From positions 124,001 through 188,000 of the forward strand of contig VZSE01008388.1 in the NCBI GenBank assembly GCA_013398275.1: 64,000 nt of DNA, in the 5' to 3' direction. This document shows positions 1 to 15,100 of this stretch, one piece after another. This DNA comes from Promerops cafer (taxonomy: Eukaryota; Chordata; Aves; Passeriformes; Nectariniidae). Below the pieces are notes generated by a model. The model was not told where the DNA came from. It saw only the letters and a program-made list of their open reading frames with translations, and made no database searches. Position 1 is the first letter of the stretch, and every line of letters begins with the position of its first letter. Made by a program: the position numbers and the translations under genes.

Positions 1-7
1 TCATCCT
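1..7 (-). other. KIF26B: KIF26B 3' UTR, first bases
   Basis: These seven bases follow the stop codon on the minus strand. The rest of the UTR lies left of the window. Confidence 0.85.
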
Positions 8-156
8 TTATCGGCGTCTAGAGGTGATGTCAAAACAGGTGATCATCATGAGATGGGCCTTGCAGAAGTTGACACGGTTTTCCAAACGCTCAGTCACACA
101 TTCCAGGGCCTCCAAGTACTCCAGAGAATCCAGCTCAAATACCTGCTCCAGATCAA
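8..156 (-). CDS. KIF26B: KIF26B exon 15: terminal coding exon and stop
   Basis: After two bases completing Phe, 48 codons encode [20 protein letters not shown] through [19 protein letters not shown], then a TAA stop at 8-10. The acceptor is TTCTCACAG|TTGATC. The acidic, Leu-rich start continues the helical region of the previous exon, and the very C-terminus is basic. The 3' UTR begins at position 7 and runs out of the window, so the polyadenylation site is not visible. Confidence 0.93.
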
Positions 157-3100
157 CTGTGAGAAAGAAAATACATAGATAGGAAAAGTAGACGAAACTT
201 AGTGATGTCTAGTGGGAGAGTCAGAGCTAATTCAAGTCTTCAAACTCATCAGTACTATGTACAACATTACCTCTGGCTTGCCATTGTCTTTAAAAGTTGC
301 CTTTTCTGTTTAATGATTATTAAAATGACACAGCAGCTTTTCCACAGTGAAAAATACTTTTAGGTTGCATTGGATGTTTTCTGGAGCAATCTACTCTGCC
401 ATCCTCACCAGAACTGCAGATGCCTTTGCCATGCTCCATCATCCTCCAGCAAATGTTGAATGCTAAGCATGTACTGACTTTCTCACGCATTCTGCTGACC
501 AGAAAGAGCTTTAAATAGCTGCTCTCTCCTGGGCGGGAAGTCCCTTTGTTGAATTCAGAACTTGGAATTTAAAACAAACCTCTAGGCTCCTTGTTCCTCA
601 CACCTCTCCCTATTCCATGTGATTCCCACTAGACCACTGCAGCAAGGCAAGGGAAGGCACACACATCAATCCCTCCAACACAGGTGCGCAGCAGCGTCAA
701 TGGAAGCCAAGTGTGAGGCACATTGTCTGAGCCAACACTGCCCAAAGTATCTGGTTCCTGAGGTCTCTGCAAGCCTCCAGGCTTTCTGCACTCACCACAT
801 TGGAATTAGAAACAAAGGCATCACACAGTAAGTGGACAGCAACGCATAGCAAATTCTCTCTTTAAAACTGTCCTTTTTAACTCTCTTTATAGTGTTCCTG
901 AAACCTACACTGTGGTTGTTTTTCAGGATGTACCAATCTGTTGTCAACTTAATGCAGCTGTCAAAGGAAAAGTTAGGATGTCGTAAGGGAATACACCAGC
1001 TGGCCTCCTTTTGCTACTTGCAATTATCCCAAATAAACTTTTGCAAATTTTGGGGTTTTTTCTAGAACTCTTTGATATGAACTTCTTGCTAATACTAAAA
1101 ACTGTTGTATAACTACTGCATTACTCTTTATGGTTTCTTCCTTAGAGGTGCTGAGGTCCTTCTTCATTTGAATGTGAATGCCCTTTAAGCTCTCTGAACT
1201 TTACACATCTATTGTTATAAAAAATGGGCCAAATTTCATTTCATTTCATGTAAGCCATTTGCTGCTAAGGGACAAGTTTGCTCCACAGTGTTATTTTGTG
1301 GTAGAAGAGCAGATTTATATTATTGCTCATATGTTTGAGTGATCTGAGGCCAAAAAAAAAAATCTCATTTTCAGGAGCTGTGGACTGAAACGCGTGAACG
1401 TTAATCTATCAATGGCAACATCCACCACTAGAACGCTGTACCATTTCAACATTCAGCTCTCAGGCAAAAAGGATTGTTCAGTTCTACTGTCAACATTTAA
1501 TAACAATTATAGGAACTAGTTCTAGAAAGACAGTCTATCTAAAGCTTGCCCTTAGGTCCTATGTTGGTTCATTTTAGTTTACAAACAGTAGCTTACTTCC
1601 CACCAGATATTTCTGCTTCCTTCCATCCCCCCTATTAAATAAACCAAAGGAAACCTATGAGTTCAGGCAATAAAACAATGCCCTTACATTCACTGAGCCA
1701 CTTATTAGGATCCAGCATAAGGTACTGTTTGGTCACCTCCAGTTCTCTCATTAACCACTCATACTTGGCCTTGACCTCAGCGATTCTCTGCTGGCGATGC
1801 TCCAGGATTTTCAGCTTGGCATTGAAACATATCATCTCCTGCCATCCAGGAAAAAGAAGCAGGGAAAAAAATAGGTGAAGAGGAGAAGAAATACCCAGGT
1901 CCATTCAGTGAAATGATCTTCCAATCAATAATACTGACAATGAGCCATTTATTCTGGAAGCTTATGAATCACTGCATGAAATCATCCATCATCCGCTTTA
2001 TTTTTATTGCTTTTGTTTGGTTTTTATGTTTTCCATCAGTGAGCTTTGGAGACTTTGCAATGGTAGTTAATAATAAACCATAATAATTAATAACAGGCAA
2101 CATCTTGAAATTAGATTAACTGTAGGAAAACATTTCTGTTTTTTTCACCACAGTTTGGCTAAGAAAATCTAAGCTCTTGGGAGTAGGAAATCCATTGCTT
2201 GCTGTATTGGAAGCCTAAATACACCCTTGTGCTCGGTGCATAAGTAATGCATTAGTCATATTTTAAAATAAGAGAATTGGTAGCAATATCAAATTTGAAA
2301 CATCCTTAAACAAAGGGAGTGTGTTATGAAAAGCTCTAGCAATTCACAGTCATTAATAAAGAAGATATATGTTCAGTAAAGCTCTGGGGCACAGTAACAG
2401 CATGAGGTGCAGCGCTGGAGACAGCCAGCCTGGCCTCACATGACTTCTGAGGGGTGGCAGCCACCAAGACGTGCAGCAAATGAAACCATCTGAGGACTGT
2501 GCTACCCTCGCTAGTGTGGAAGCAATTCCAATAACAGAACTATCCTCATCCAAGCCTGTGTGAAGGTCTCACCACTGTTTCACATTCTCCTCTGTAAACA
2601 AATCTGCTGTGGGTGAAGTGCAGTGGAAATCCCACTCCAACAAGTTTCTCCAAACATGACAAATAGCTTCAACAAGTGTCAGAGGCTAGGAAGAGATAAT
2701 GCCTTAAAATAATAATGATGTCTATAATCCATCGTTACTCTAAAGTACTCAACCTCAGATATGCCTCCCAATCCTACGTTTTAAGTGCTGATCTTTGCAA
2801 TTTACGCCCGCCAGGAGATTACATGGATTGCACTCACCTTGCTGTCCCCACCTCGCCGTCGCTGGAGCCTCTCCACGTCATCTATCTCATAGACTTTGAT
2901 CTCAAAGGGCTCCCCCAGCCCCCTCTGCCCACTCCGCAGGGGCCCATCCACCCAGCGGACCCCGGGGCTGCTGGCAGGCTTCCTTGCTGGGGAGGCAGTG
3001 TCAAGGGATAAAGCTGGAATAAGCCTCCTCCTCTGTGAACCTGCAAATGGAGAAAGTGCCATTGCATGTTAGCACAGTTACTGCTTCTCCTTTCCATTGC

Positions 3101-6100
3101 AGAGAACTCTACAAATGCTATATGTTTGGCCTCCTCAGACACAGAAGAAAACGGAGGGGAAACCCAGGGAGGCCATGGGAGCTGTAGCTGCAGTGTGGAG
3201 TACCCACTCACCGCGGGTGCCACCCTCAGTGCTCCTTGGTGCCTGACTCCAGGGTCTGACACTCAGAAGGCACACGTACCCTGCAGCTAGCTCACAGAGC
3301 CTGTGTCTCAGCCCCATTGAGTAGGTCTCAGCACATTCAGTAAGCTGATGAAGGACCCAAGCCAGCAGGATGGAGCTGGCCTAGCCTGGCTTTCCCATCT
3401 CTTTACTGCTACTGGCCCTTACATACAAAGCACAAGCATTAGCCAGCCTCTGCAAAGCGTCTGCCACATAAGATGCCAAGTCAGGGCCTATGGTAGAGCA
3501 AGGGGGAAAATGTATGTCCCTGGCCTAATGGCAGTGGTTTGTTGGGAGAAAGAACACAAACACACACAAAAAAATTAAAACCAACTGGTTGCATTTCCTT
3601 GCTTGGTTTAGTACAATCAGAGCAATGGCTTGGTTGAAAAAAAAAAATCAAAACAAAAATTTTGTAGCTGACACAGAGTCTTCCCTTCCCTAGGACACAG
3701 CATGAATAAAAAGGATGGGAGAAGCCAAAAACTAAAGCCAGAGCCAGCAAGTTTGAATGAAACTATTTACTGGCTTTCTTGGCGGCAAATACATAAGTGC
3801 TGCCAGCCAGCAGGGAAGAGAAGCTGAATTATTTCATTTTAAATGATTTTAAAAATAAGATAAAATCATTTATAGGAATTTCCCGCATTACATTTATTGA
3901 GACGTGAATATAAATAGTTTCAACATGTCTGTCAACCTGGTGCTTCAATAAAAGCTAAAAGAACCCCAAAATATCTATTGATTGCCTAATTTTTTGATTT
4001 TTAAGTAAGAAAGTATTGCCTAGGTTCATTCATGGGAGTCTGCTTCTGTGCTGACTTTGAGAACTATTCACATTTTATCCCATGATTTCTGAGTACAACA
4101 GTCTGTGCTAGAAACCAGTAAGTCTGTGTTAGAGACAAGTCATTAACCTGTAAATTTTAGCTTTAAAATGGATGAGAATGGTCTATTGAAAAGCCTAGGC
4201 TACAGAGGTTTTTTTGGATACATCTGAGATAACCCAATTCAGGAAAAAGAGAGCACAGACAAAGCTGATTGACAGAGAGTTCTGGGTAGACAGGGAGCTC
4301 TGCAAGGTCCCTTTATACCAAACAACCTGAAATTGTCATCCTATGACACTTATCATAGCTGTGCTTATTGCTCAAACTGCAGCCCAGCAAAAAAACTCAT
4401 GCCAGAACAAATGAAGCCTTACAAATACCAGCAAGCAGGAGTTATTTTAGTTCTGTGGTACCAGTCACTGGAAGACAATGTCAGCATTCCCTTACCTTGA
4501 ATGCATTTCAGTTAATCTCTAGATTAAACTGCCTGATCAAGGGAAGAGTCAGATCTTGATAAAAGGAAAAGCAAGACCTGACCCATTACCATAGCCAAAA
4601 ACTGACAGCAAGAAGACAGTTTGGGAAGACCCCAACAAACTGTGATTCTAAGGGTGACTCTTGTCAGCAGTGCTAGAGAAAGGTAACCAAATGCTGGGAG
4701 CAGCTGCATACTTGAAGGGAGGTGAGAGAGCATGGTGGACTATTCAATTTTATTATATGCAGGGATAGATCCTAAAGTAGGCTCAGCCCCTCCTGAGAAA
4801 CAAATCCTCTGCTTGCTTAGATGGGAAGGGCCCTAAGTATCATCCTAGTGTCACTCAAGATCAAAAGGATTCAGGCATTAAATATGTTTTTAAATATGTT
4901 TGAGGCTTTTGGCCATGGTGTCTTACAGAGGCAGTCTCTCAAATTTTGTCTGAATGTAAATAAAATCTCTTTGCTGTTTGACAACTTTTAGAGCCAGCGA
5001 TATCTACAAGCATCAGATCTGACCTTCTGTTTAATGCACCCAGTGATGTTAATTATTTTTTCTTTCTGCCCCACAATAATGGTCACATCTTCTTTCCTGA
5101 CATGCCTTCAGACTAGCTCTAGCATTTCAAGGAAGCAGCTGAGCAGACTGGAAATTCCTTCTGCCCAGCTCTCCGTGCATGGCTGGATTATGACTAAGGG
5201 AGTGCCTTTTTCCGTGATGTTCCATTCTCTTCCTCTTTTCCCCACTGTGGTTGTTAAAACCACCTTCTTGTGTAATGAAGCACTTTTAAACCACCCCAGT
5301 GGAAAAACTCTGTCTCCAGCCAGAGTCAAAGTCCAGTTCCAAGACTCTCTGGAAATGCAGGTGGATGGCTGCAATGCACCTTGCCACAAGAACAGCATCA
5401 GGCTCCTACTTGGAGCAAAGCAAAACAGATTGCTGGGGTATGAAGTAGAGGAATGGCAGTAAATTATTTTGCATTTTGTTCCCATTCATATGCATTTGGC
5501 TCAACGGGAAGCAGAAGCCTGCGGTCTAGAAGGAGGGCTCCAACCTGAGGCTTCCTTTAATAGCACTTAGCCCTTGGGAGAGAGGCAGCTGAGAGTGCAG
5601 CAGTGGCAGGAGACATTAACTCATTGTGTCTTTCTAGCCAGAGCTCGTGTCTGGATTGCCTCTGGGTTATGACAACAGGACAGGCTGCAGCTCATGGTGC
5701 ACTGGGCCAATGCAGCAGGGCAGAGCTGCCTCACACAGCCACCTTGCCACCCTCTGCCAAGGGGCTCCTCTGGGACACAGGGGACCTGCACGGGTCTTCC
5801 AGGGGGTACAGCTGTGTGAGACACAGAGGAGAAAGAAAAAAAGAGAGATGTCTGTTTATCTGCTCCTTGAATGCTGACTCAGGATGATTTATCTGAGGTG
5901 TAGAGTGCTTTAAGGGGAAATTAAAATGAAAGATCTTCCTCTTTTCAGTAAGTAAAAAGTGGATCTAGTTTGTTCTAAACATGCACTGTTTATTAGCCCA
6001 GGTACAGAAACTAATGGTGCCACTTGACAGGAGACTCCTGCCACTGACCTCTCCATTTAGTCTCTGGTTTTTATCTTATTTTACCTTAATTGGGATCAGT

Positions 6101-9100
6101 AAGGAGATACAGCCTCAGCAGAGCTTTGGGGTGAATATCACAAAGCAGCTGACAGCTTGCTTATCCAAAACAGCACACAACAATTAAATTTTTAAAATTA
6201 ATGCAGTTTTCTATTCATATAGAAAATATCCATCTGAAGTCCCAAATTTATTGGGCGAACTTGATGGAGTTAGGATCTCATCAATTTTGACTATATGATA
6301 AATAACATGCTTTGTGGGAATTACAGCACACTACTCTTCTATTCCCCATGAATGACTCATGAAGAAGGTGGGTAGCTAGGGAGCTCAACAGGAGCAGATC
6401 TCAGCACTCTCCCACCTCTGCCCCCACTCTGCACCTTGGCAAACTGGATGACCCTCCCATCATGTAAATAGAATTCATTCCTCCATTCAAAAAATAAATT
6501 TATACCAAAAACCAATCTGAAAGAAACCCAGTAATACGGACCCAGGGTAAAATAACATCACGTTCATTTATGACCATGCAGTATGTAAAGCAAAATGCCA
6601 TTTGCTAGGTGCCCTGAAGGATAAGTTTGTCACTTAGTTTGAATTTACCCACTCTCAGAATAACCCCTCTTGAACCTAGCTTGAGTATGAATAACCAGGC
6701 TGTGAAATAGCCATGAAAATACATAGGATACAAGATCTGCTTTTGCAACAGAACTATTGCTCTACCTTAAGCTATAGGTTAAGGTTTGTCCAGGTTAAGT
6801 TTACGATAAAGAGAGTAGCACAGTACTGAAGGCATGCAGTGTGAAAGTACATCTGACTGAAGAGTGGCACTGAAGCTACAATATATTTCAGCAAAGTCCA
6901 GAGGAGCCTTAAGGTATGAGAAATACAGACCAAGGTATGTGAGGGTAACTTTAAGGATAAGAAGGCACACTGACCTCAGCAAAATTGCCAAACTGAAAAA
7001 GGATTTGTGCTCATAAAATATGTGTTGACCAGGGCAAAAGCTCTAAAAAATCTGGTTTTGCTTAAGTACTGTATATTTTGGAGTGTTCCCCTTAGGCTGC
7101 TTTCCAAACACACATTCCAGATTGAGCATCTTTTCTGTAAGAAAGGTAAAGGCAAAAACTGCAAGTACAAGATCTTAATGAAAAACAGTGTGATGCGTAT
7201 CTCTTCAAAGCAGGATTCATCCAAATGGGATGCAAAACAACTGCTGTCCTAGAAATTTCAAGGTGTTTCAAACAGAAAATGAAACTGTAACTTGATATAA
7301 CATTTCAGAAGTTCATAATGTGTGCTTAAAGATGGTATGTGGAGCCAAAGCTATTCCCCACAGCATTTAATGTTATGGGATGTAAAATTGCGTTTCTGTA
7401 CAGAACCTGTTCTTCAGCATTTTGGTTTTTCCCACCAGACAGTCCAAGGAAATTACAAAAACCAGACCTGGCTAACTAGAGCAGTACTAAGCTCACACTA
7501 TTCCTTCTGTGGCTCCAACAGCAATAGCACCATTGTCAGTTGTAGCATCAAACTTTTCTTACTAGCAAAGATTATCTATCCTATTTCTTCTGCTGCTCCT
7601 CACTGTCTCACAGCAGGGTTCCTGCTCTGTTTGAAAATGTGATGCTGACTTTGCCTCTCATTCTTATTTCCTAGTGGGATCTGCCCTTATGGTCAACTGT
7701 CCATGACTGAACCAACTCCTCCCCTTTCCTTTGACCTCCTTTCTCCTAGTTTATTTTATAGTGCACTTTGCCCAGTGCAGAGCACACAGCTATTCACTCC
7801 ATGGATTTTCATACAGTTTGCACAGTTCCCCTCCTGAAGCAGAAGTCATTGCTAGTGTTTTCAAGTGGAAGGCCCCTCTGATGATGTGGGGACTTCACCA
7901 AAAGTATTTAGGGCGCCCATCTTGAGGTCAGTACTGCAAACACCAAAGAACCAAGACCTATATTGCCAGAAAATCTAAACAGCTATCACTCATCCTCACA
8001 ACTCAGATTACACAGATTGCACAGAATGGACCATGTTGCACCCAAACACCTGGAATAGGATACACTGAGGGGATCCATCATTCAGAAGAAAATTTTCTAT
8101 GTCCATCTCACGGTAAAATAATTCAGGCTATATTCTGTATTGACTGTTATGCAAGCCCACTGCTGTGAATTGATAAGAAGTACAAAGACACTTGAGGCAA
8201 GAAATCACTTGTTTCCTGTTTATCAGAATAAAGCAATGCTTGTTTATAATATTCTATCCCCACCTATACTAGATATGTTGTTTCTGTACTGGTATAAGGA
8301 ATACGCTGCTGTACAGCCAACTTTTTTCTGTCAACATAGTTCATTTCTATCTACCCAGTTTATTTCTTAACCCTGATTTCTGAATTACTGTCTTATTTTA
8401 AAAGGAGCTTTTCAGGGCAGTTTAGAGCTGGTGAATGAGCACTGCTGAAACCAGATCAGAAAGCAGCCCTCCTGTGGCGTGGCAGGTTGACAAGTAATCT
8501 GGGAGATGCTCCAGGGAAGATGTACATCACCCACAACTCCTATCAAAAAAAAAAAAAACAAAAAAACAAAAAAACAAAAAAAAACCCAAAACAAAACAAA
8601 AAAACCCAACCAGAGTCTCTTCTAAACATTTCTCTCTCTTCAGGCTGGATTTTGGTTTAACAGGCATTTGTCATCATTGTGGCATTATTTAAGAAGCTGG
8701 TTATTATTACTACAGTACTGCACTGAAGAGCTGCTCCAGTCACTTGGACAGCAAAGGCAGAGCCTGGAGGGGGAAGGGCTCTAAAGCCAGAACATTAGCT
8801 CCCAACAGGACAGTGGTGGAGGCATTCCAGTGAGCCAATTCTGTGGCAGTGTCAGGAGCAGGTTTTATTTACACCCAGCCTAATGGTGTGCGACTCAGTC
8901 ATGCATGTTACATGGAGCCTTCACTGTGCACAATAGCCTGCTGCCACTTCCTCTATTAAATCATTCCTATGTTCATGTGGCTGAAAGCTCAGTGCTGGCA
9001 TGCAGTAGTCAAGCGTGTAAAAAATGATTACTCTGATCCCTTTCAACACAGATTTGCTGCATGAAATGGCCTGGCTTTGACCTGGGAAAATCAATGCTGT

Positions 9101-12100
9101 TGTTTTAATGAACAAAAAAAAATTGGAGCTGAAGCCTGCACTTCCCCTCCCTCTACTCACCCCGGGGCTGTCCAGTCAGCAAGTCACATGCATGAAGTGG
9201 TCACCTGCATGCAAACAGCATTTACTCATATAATTCTAAACATCCTTTGTCATGGTAAAAGCATAATACAGGATATCAATTAGCTACCATCACTTGTAAG
9301 GCAGTTAAAGTAGAAATGCTGGAGGTGCCCTACAGCTTTCTGATACAAAGGGCAATTTTCAGCTCCCCACACTGTGCCTTAGGCAGTCTAAACATGAACC
9401 AAATTCCTTTTCACTTGGATTCAACAAGAAAAGCTCAGACTCTCTTTGTTGGTGTTTTGTTTCGTCATTATCATTTTGGCCATGTTTCAAAATGTGATGC
9501 TTTGCAATATTGGTTGGAGACAGACTTTGATAATTTACAGTCTGTAGATTCAGCCTCTGGCTTTTTCTGCAGCTTTCATTGAAGGGGCTAAGTGCTTCCA
9601 GAGAGTAAATATGTTCAAGTATAGAGTTTTCAGGGCTTTACAGGAACTTCTAAATCTCCATCTTTAAAACCATCCCACCAGTGAAACCCAGAGCACACTA
9701 GCATGAGAAAAAAGGTGGCTAATTGTCGATAATTAGTCATGTCTTAACAGTCTGTCTTTTTATTGAAGTGTTTAAAATCATGTAGCAGTCTGGTCTTCTT
9801 TGGTGTTGAAAGTTAGTACCGAGAAAGAGCTGCAAGGAGTCATGAAACTTTACTGTGAATGTCATCAAATGCTGCAGCAGGAATCTTTAATTATCTGTAG
9901 TCAAATAGTTCCCCATGCAAAGATGAGAGCACGTGCACAAACACACATACACACACCCAAATCCTACCCTGGACTGACAAAAGCAGGGTTCTCCAGATTC
10001 TGAGATATGCAACTCCAACTCAGGGGTAGCTTTAAATTTCAGAAATTCAACCTTTGGAAACCTTAATTTTCCCCCAGTCTTGTTTCTACTTGGCCTGACT
10101 TTCAATTATATCTCTTAGGTTTTTGTTTTCTGATGTTCACTGATACTTAACATTCAGGGAAATGTTATGTATCACTGGCCCTGACTGACCCAACTGGAAA
10201 GTGCTTTACCAAGAAGGACTTTCTGCCCAAAGTCTGATGTCTTTGAGCTGCCTCCTTCTGTCTCACATCTTTTTCTCGTGCCCCAGTCCCAGGTCTGCTC
10301 CCATGAGTGGGCCTGTGCACACCAGCTGCGAGGCAGTGGTCCCCACCAGCACCTAGTGGCTGCTGCTCACCTGCTGCTCCCCCAGCCCTGCCTGGGCCAC
10401 AGATCACTGCCCTCAATGTTTCACCCTGCTGGCAGAAGCCCCAGCACCAGCAAAGCTCCAAGCTCAGACTCAGCTCCAAAAAGCCTCAACTAGAGGAATC
10501 AAAGGAGATACACTCCTTTGCAGAAGTCTGCCCCATCTCAGCAGAAGGCTGCAAGCAGTGGCAGACTGAAGCCTGTAGGTCTAACTCAATGTCACATGGG
10601 ATGGGGACTTCCTTAGGTACCCAAGCCTATCTCATAGGGAACAGGAAAGAAAACAGCTTCAGGAAGATCAGTGTAATCCCCATAAAATGCCTTGTTTATG
10701 ATGAATGATCTCAGAACCCCTTCTGTTCTGTAGTTCCCAGGGAAGGAGGTTTCTTTACAGAGACTACTGAAACACTGTAAGGGACAGGAACCTATAAATA
10801 AATGTAGGAAAGGGCAGAAAAAACTGGAAACAACACATTTATGCATGTAACATGAAAATGCAAACAGGACTTGGCTTTACTGGATAAACCTCATTAGAGC
10901 CTGGACTCTTCCCTAGCTATTACCTCACAGTTGGCAAGATCCAGAGTTAACACCAAGGCTCCATCTCTGAAATCATCCAGTCAGGTTTTGCACTGAGAAT
11001 TATCTTAAAGCAATGCCCACATACATCCAAACTAAACTCAGGAAAAGATGCTAAAAATCAAACCAGAAGAGCAAAACGCAGGTAGATAACACTTCTGATC
11101 CAAGGACCTTGCTATTACTTTTTTTTGTACCAGCATTACGTACTTTTATGAGCTGGTAACAAGAGAGCACAGAAATTACGTGAGTTGCCCAAGGTGATAC
11201 AGTGAACCAGCAGCACACCAGAGAATACAACACCAATCTTGCAAGCCCTAATTTGCTGCTCTGCCTGCCTCTCATATCTGTTGCACTCCTGGGATACAAA
11301 TACAGCTTTGGTAAAACTAAAGTTCAACCAGAATGCACTTCCGGATCACATACAGGAGTATGTATTATAAAAGCACCCTTATCCTTTCCATGGAGCGGCA
11401 CTGGGCCATCGCACCTGGAATTTCTGAGGAGTTAAAAAATAATAAATAACTGCTGCAACTTGTAACTGTACAAACTATGCCCTAACACTTCAGTGCCCTG
11501 CTCAAGACAGCACTGCCTACCCAAGAGAGAGGAGGCTGGAGCCAGATGGCCGAGATGCCAGTTGTTTCTTACAGGGAAGGGCTAATGGAGTGAGCAAAGA
11601 AATCAAAGCACAACGTGGCTGTACAGATGATTGCAGGCAGAGAAGGAAGAAGGGCCTGCCACAAAAAGAAAATAAGAAATGGAACTCTGTTTTCCATTGC
11701 TCAGCAAGGACAGAGGAGGATGTATGGCAAAGTCAGTGGTGGTTGAGGTTAGGAGTCGAGGGTGCCTGTAATTCAACTGTGGATCTGGCTCTCACTTGGC
11801 TGAGGGCATTAGGCAAGTCAGTAACACTCTCTACCTTCATTTCTCCATCTGTAAAATGGGGTCTGGAATAATACTTAAACCACAGTGTGGATTAAAGAGA
11901 AGCTATACAAATCTTTGAAATGTACAACTGTAGATCAGGGCTAAATAGCTTTGTTTCTGCCACAAACAGTCACTTTGGGCCAATATATGTTGACATGATG
12001 TTACAGAACCACTGTCAGATGTTAGAAAAATGGGAATGTTTATTAAATGCATAGGTTAGCTTCAGGGGAAAGGCTTACGTGCTTCATGAGGCAAACACAT

Positions 12101-15100
12101 GATTTTTCAATAGGTACCAGAATGCAAAAGGAATTTTTTTTCATTATTAACTTCTTCTAATTTTGTATATACACAGTTTTGTGCTGTGCCATCTCTGAAT
12201 TGTACAGGTACCCAGGCAGAGCCCAAAAATTAACCTAAGGCTAACAGTGAAGGATATGAACTAGCTTTATCCTTCAAAAGCTGTCAGTGTAGGTCTGATG
12301 CTTCATGTATGACATTCAGGGCAAAAGAACCTATACATACAAATAATGCACTTAAGAGCATTGAAAGACAAGATCTTAATCTCAAGAAAAAATGATGTCT
12401 CTCCAATGTGTCAGAACTTCAAAAGTAATTGTGAGATCTTCTGGTGATTCTCTTAAAGACTCTTTATAGCTCCTTTTACAGGGGCCTTGGGCTGATTCAT
12501 GTTGATCGTGTCTGACAGCTAGCATTTCTGTTAATAATAATCATAAATAAAGTGGACAAGGTTGCCTGACCTGAAATGAGCATATCTATAGTGCCATATC
12601 CATTACAGCACAGTGGATCTGTGACCGCAAATCAGGAAAGGTCTAATGCTCTTGACACTTCGTATTAAAATAATATCTGTCTTTTAAGATCTCAGAACCT
12701 TTGTGTGCTATCTTTTTCATTAAAAAGTGTTCCTTAAGAGATAACACTCACACTATAAGAAAGAAGATGCTACAGAGGATGAAGGATTGCAAAACTTCGC
12801 ATTTTTTCATTATACAATAAAAATACATTTGCAAACAGCTCTATTCTCCCTTATATCTTAACTCCTCCTTCATGTTCTGCTGCACTGAAGTAATAATCCT
12901 GGTTTTATGCCATCATAAATCTGCTGACATGTGAAAAATTATACTATTATCAAACACATCAAAACAGAATTATGATTTCACTGCTGCGGGACCAAATGCA
13001 AACAGGAGCTGGGTTATATGAAAGTGAAGCCTGATTAATTCCTGGGCAGTGGTTTTCTGCTAGAAATAGGGATGGTGGTAAAGACTGAGTTTTTTAATTT
13101 CCATAAAACCCCTGGTTGCACTTATACACAAGTCATTCTAAACAATACAGGAATTACTTGCTGATATAGGGGATCACTCTCAAAAGTAAAGCATCAGAGA
13201 TGATACACTGAGAGTCTCTCCACATCAGGTGGCACGCTGAATTAAGAGAGAAGCTTTGTAAATGACTTTAAAGGAGGTCAATGTGCCAGGCTATGCTGAG
13301 TCCACTGGGGCAGGCAGTTTCCAAAGACACAGACAGGTCCTTCACTGAAAACCCTCCACCCCAGATATTCATGTCCAGCATCAGGCAGATAATTGCATTG
13401 TTGCTGACGAAGGAGAGAGGAACCAACTCACACCAGCAATTAGAATAAAGAGATTGACTTCTTGGCCAGCTAAAAAAAAGGTGTATTTGGGAAAAGACAG
13501 GTCAAAGTTACACAGCAGTAAAAAAGCAGCAAAGCTGTGACTCCTCATGTTCCCTGCTAATGAAAGGTTCGTACTTACACCATCACTTGCTAATTTTGCA
13601 TACCTGCACTGTATGACAAAGTGTCACTGTTCTACCAGGTAGGCTCAAGGCCTCTTCTTTCCAGGTGTGTCCTGCAGACTTCCACAAGAACAATCTTAAA
13701 CCTGAGTCTCAAACATATGTCTCCTTCACAACTCCCTTTCTATGACCACTGATACAATGTTTAGTCCTGCACATGGGTTATCAAAAGCCAAAGCTGTGAG
13801 CCAAAATACAGCCCTGGCATAAAATACAACACACACATATGAAGCTTGTCTGTAATTAGAACACCACAAAGACAATGCTTTTGTCACTCATATTTCCAGC
13901 CTTGTTCAGCCTGTGCTATCAAAGCAGAGAGAAGTGAAATGAAACAAGCAGTTTTGTGATCGTCAGAGTAAACAAAGACTGATCCTCTAGTGATTCAGTT
14001 TGGGGATGAACTCTGGAGTAAGGGGGGGGACATTCTCTCCCGTGGGGGAGTAAGGGGGACATTCTCTAGTATCTAATCTCTTCCCTCATCTGCACAGCTG
14101 CCTGTTTTCACAGAACTTGATAAACTTTTCCATCTAAATGACCTGTGGAAAAAGTCCATATTAGATTGGCAGCTTCTCCACAAGACACAATCAAGTTGTC
14201 AGTTTACACCCACAAATGTCATCTCTGTGGACAGCTTTGTTTTCCTTTTCCACAAGATAGAAATCATCCTTCTCTTCCTTGCAAGTTATTATTAAAGAGT
14301 TTATATTTGAAAGGGGTTTTTAGAGGCAGAGCTCCTCAGAAAGAGGAAAATCAATTTACTACCATTTAACTGAGGGGCTAGGAAAAGAGATTTTCTCAAA
14401 GGATGCAAAGTTAACTTCAGAAATATTATTCAGTCATTTGGTCTGGGCTTGCATTATGTAGAATGATCACTTTCAGATGCATCCCCTGAACAGGTACAAT
14501 CAGCTATGCATTTATGGATGTTGTTTTAATAGCAGTATCTATTGCATTCACATCTGTGCTGCACATGTTCTTTCTGCTACCACAGTCAAGAGCATAAAGA
14601 AAGGGAGAGTTATGCATTACTCTGTTCACTGGAAATGAATTCCAGAGGGGAGTATCACAGCAAGTGGAATGGCTGGTGAATTAGGAACGCTATGAGAAAA
14701 AACACATTTTGGACAGACACAGCTACTGTAGAATAAGTAGCTACTGATATTCCACATACCTGTGCCACCAGGTCCAATGTCAACCTGATTTTTTTTCAGA
14801 AGTAGATTAGGCAGGACTTGCACTACAGGCTGGGAAAACAGCACCCAGGAAAAATGTGAGCTGACCAGCTCATGAATGGTCCCCATCCCTGTTCTGCAAC
14901 TTTATGAAACTTGCTCTAGTGGAAAGAGGTACCTGCACAGACTCTTGATATGACCCAGGAGGCTCTTGCTATATAATTAAAAAGTCCTGATGTAGTGTGA
15001 AGCTACTGGGGATTCTGTCAGAACAAAGATGAAGTCTTCCCAATCCATTCCATGATCACTATAAAAGTTTCAGATTTGAAAGTGCTTCAGTGCAGTAGTT

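Noticed and set aside
5034..5462. 142-codon plus-strand open frame
   Set aside because: It overlaps a 125-codon frame on the other strand, and neither has recognisable domains.
8400..8608. Possible retroposed gene with poly(A) tail
   Set aside because: No coding or SINE similarity recognised upstream of the A-rich tract and no clear target-site duplication.
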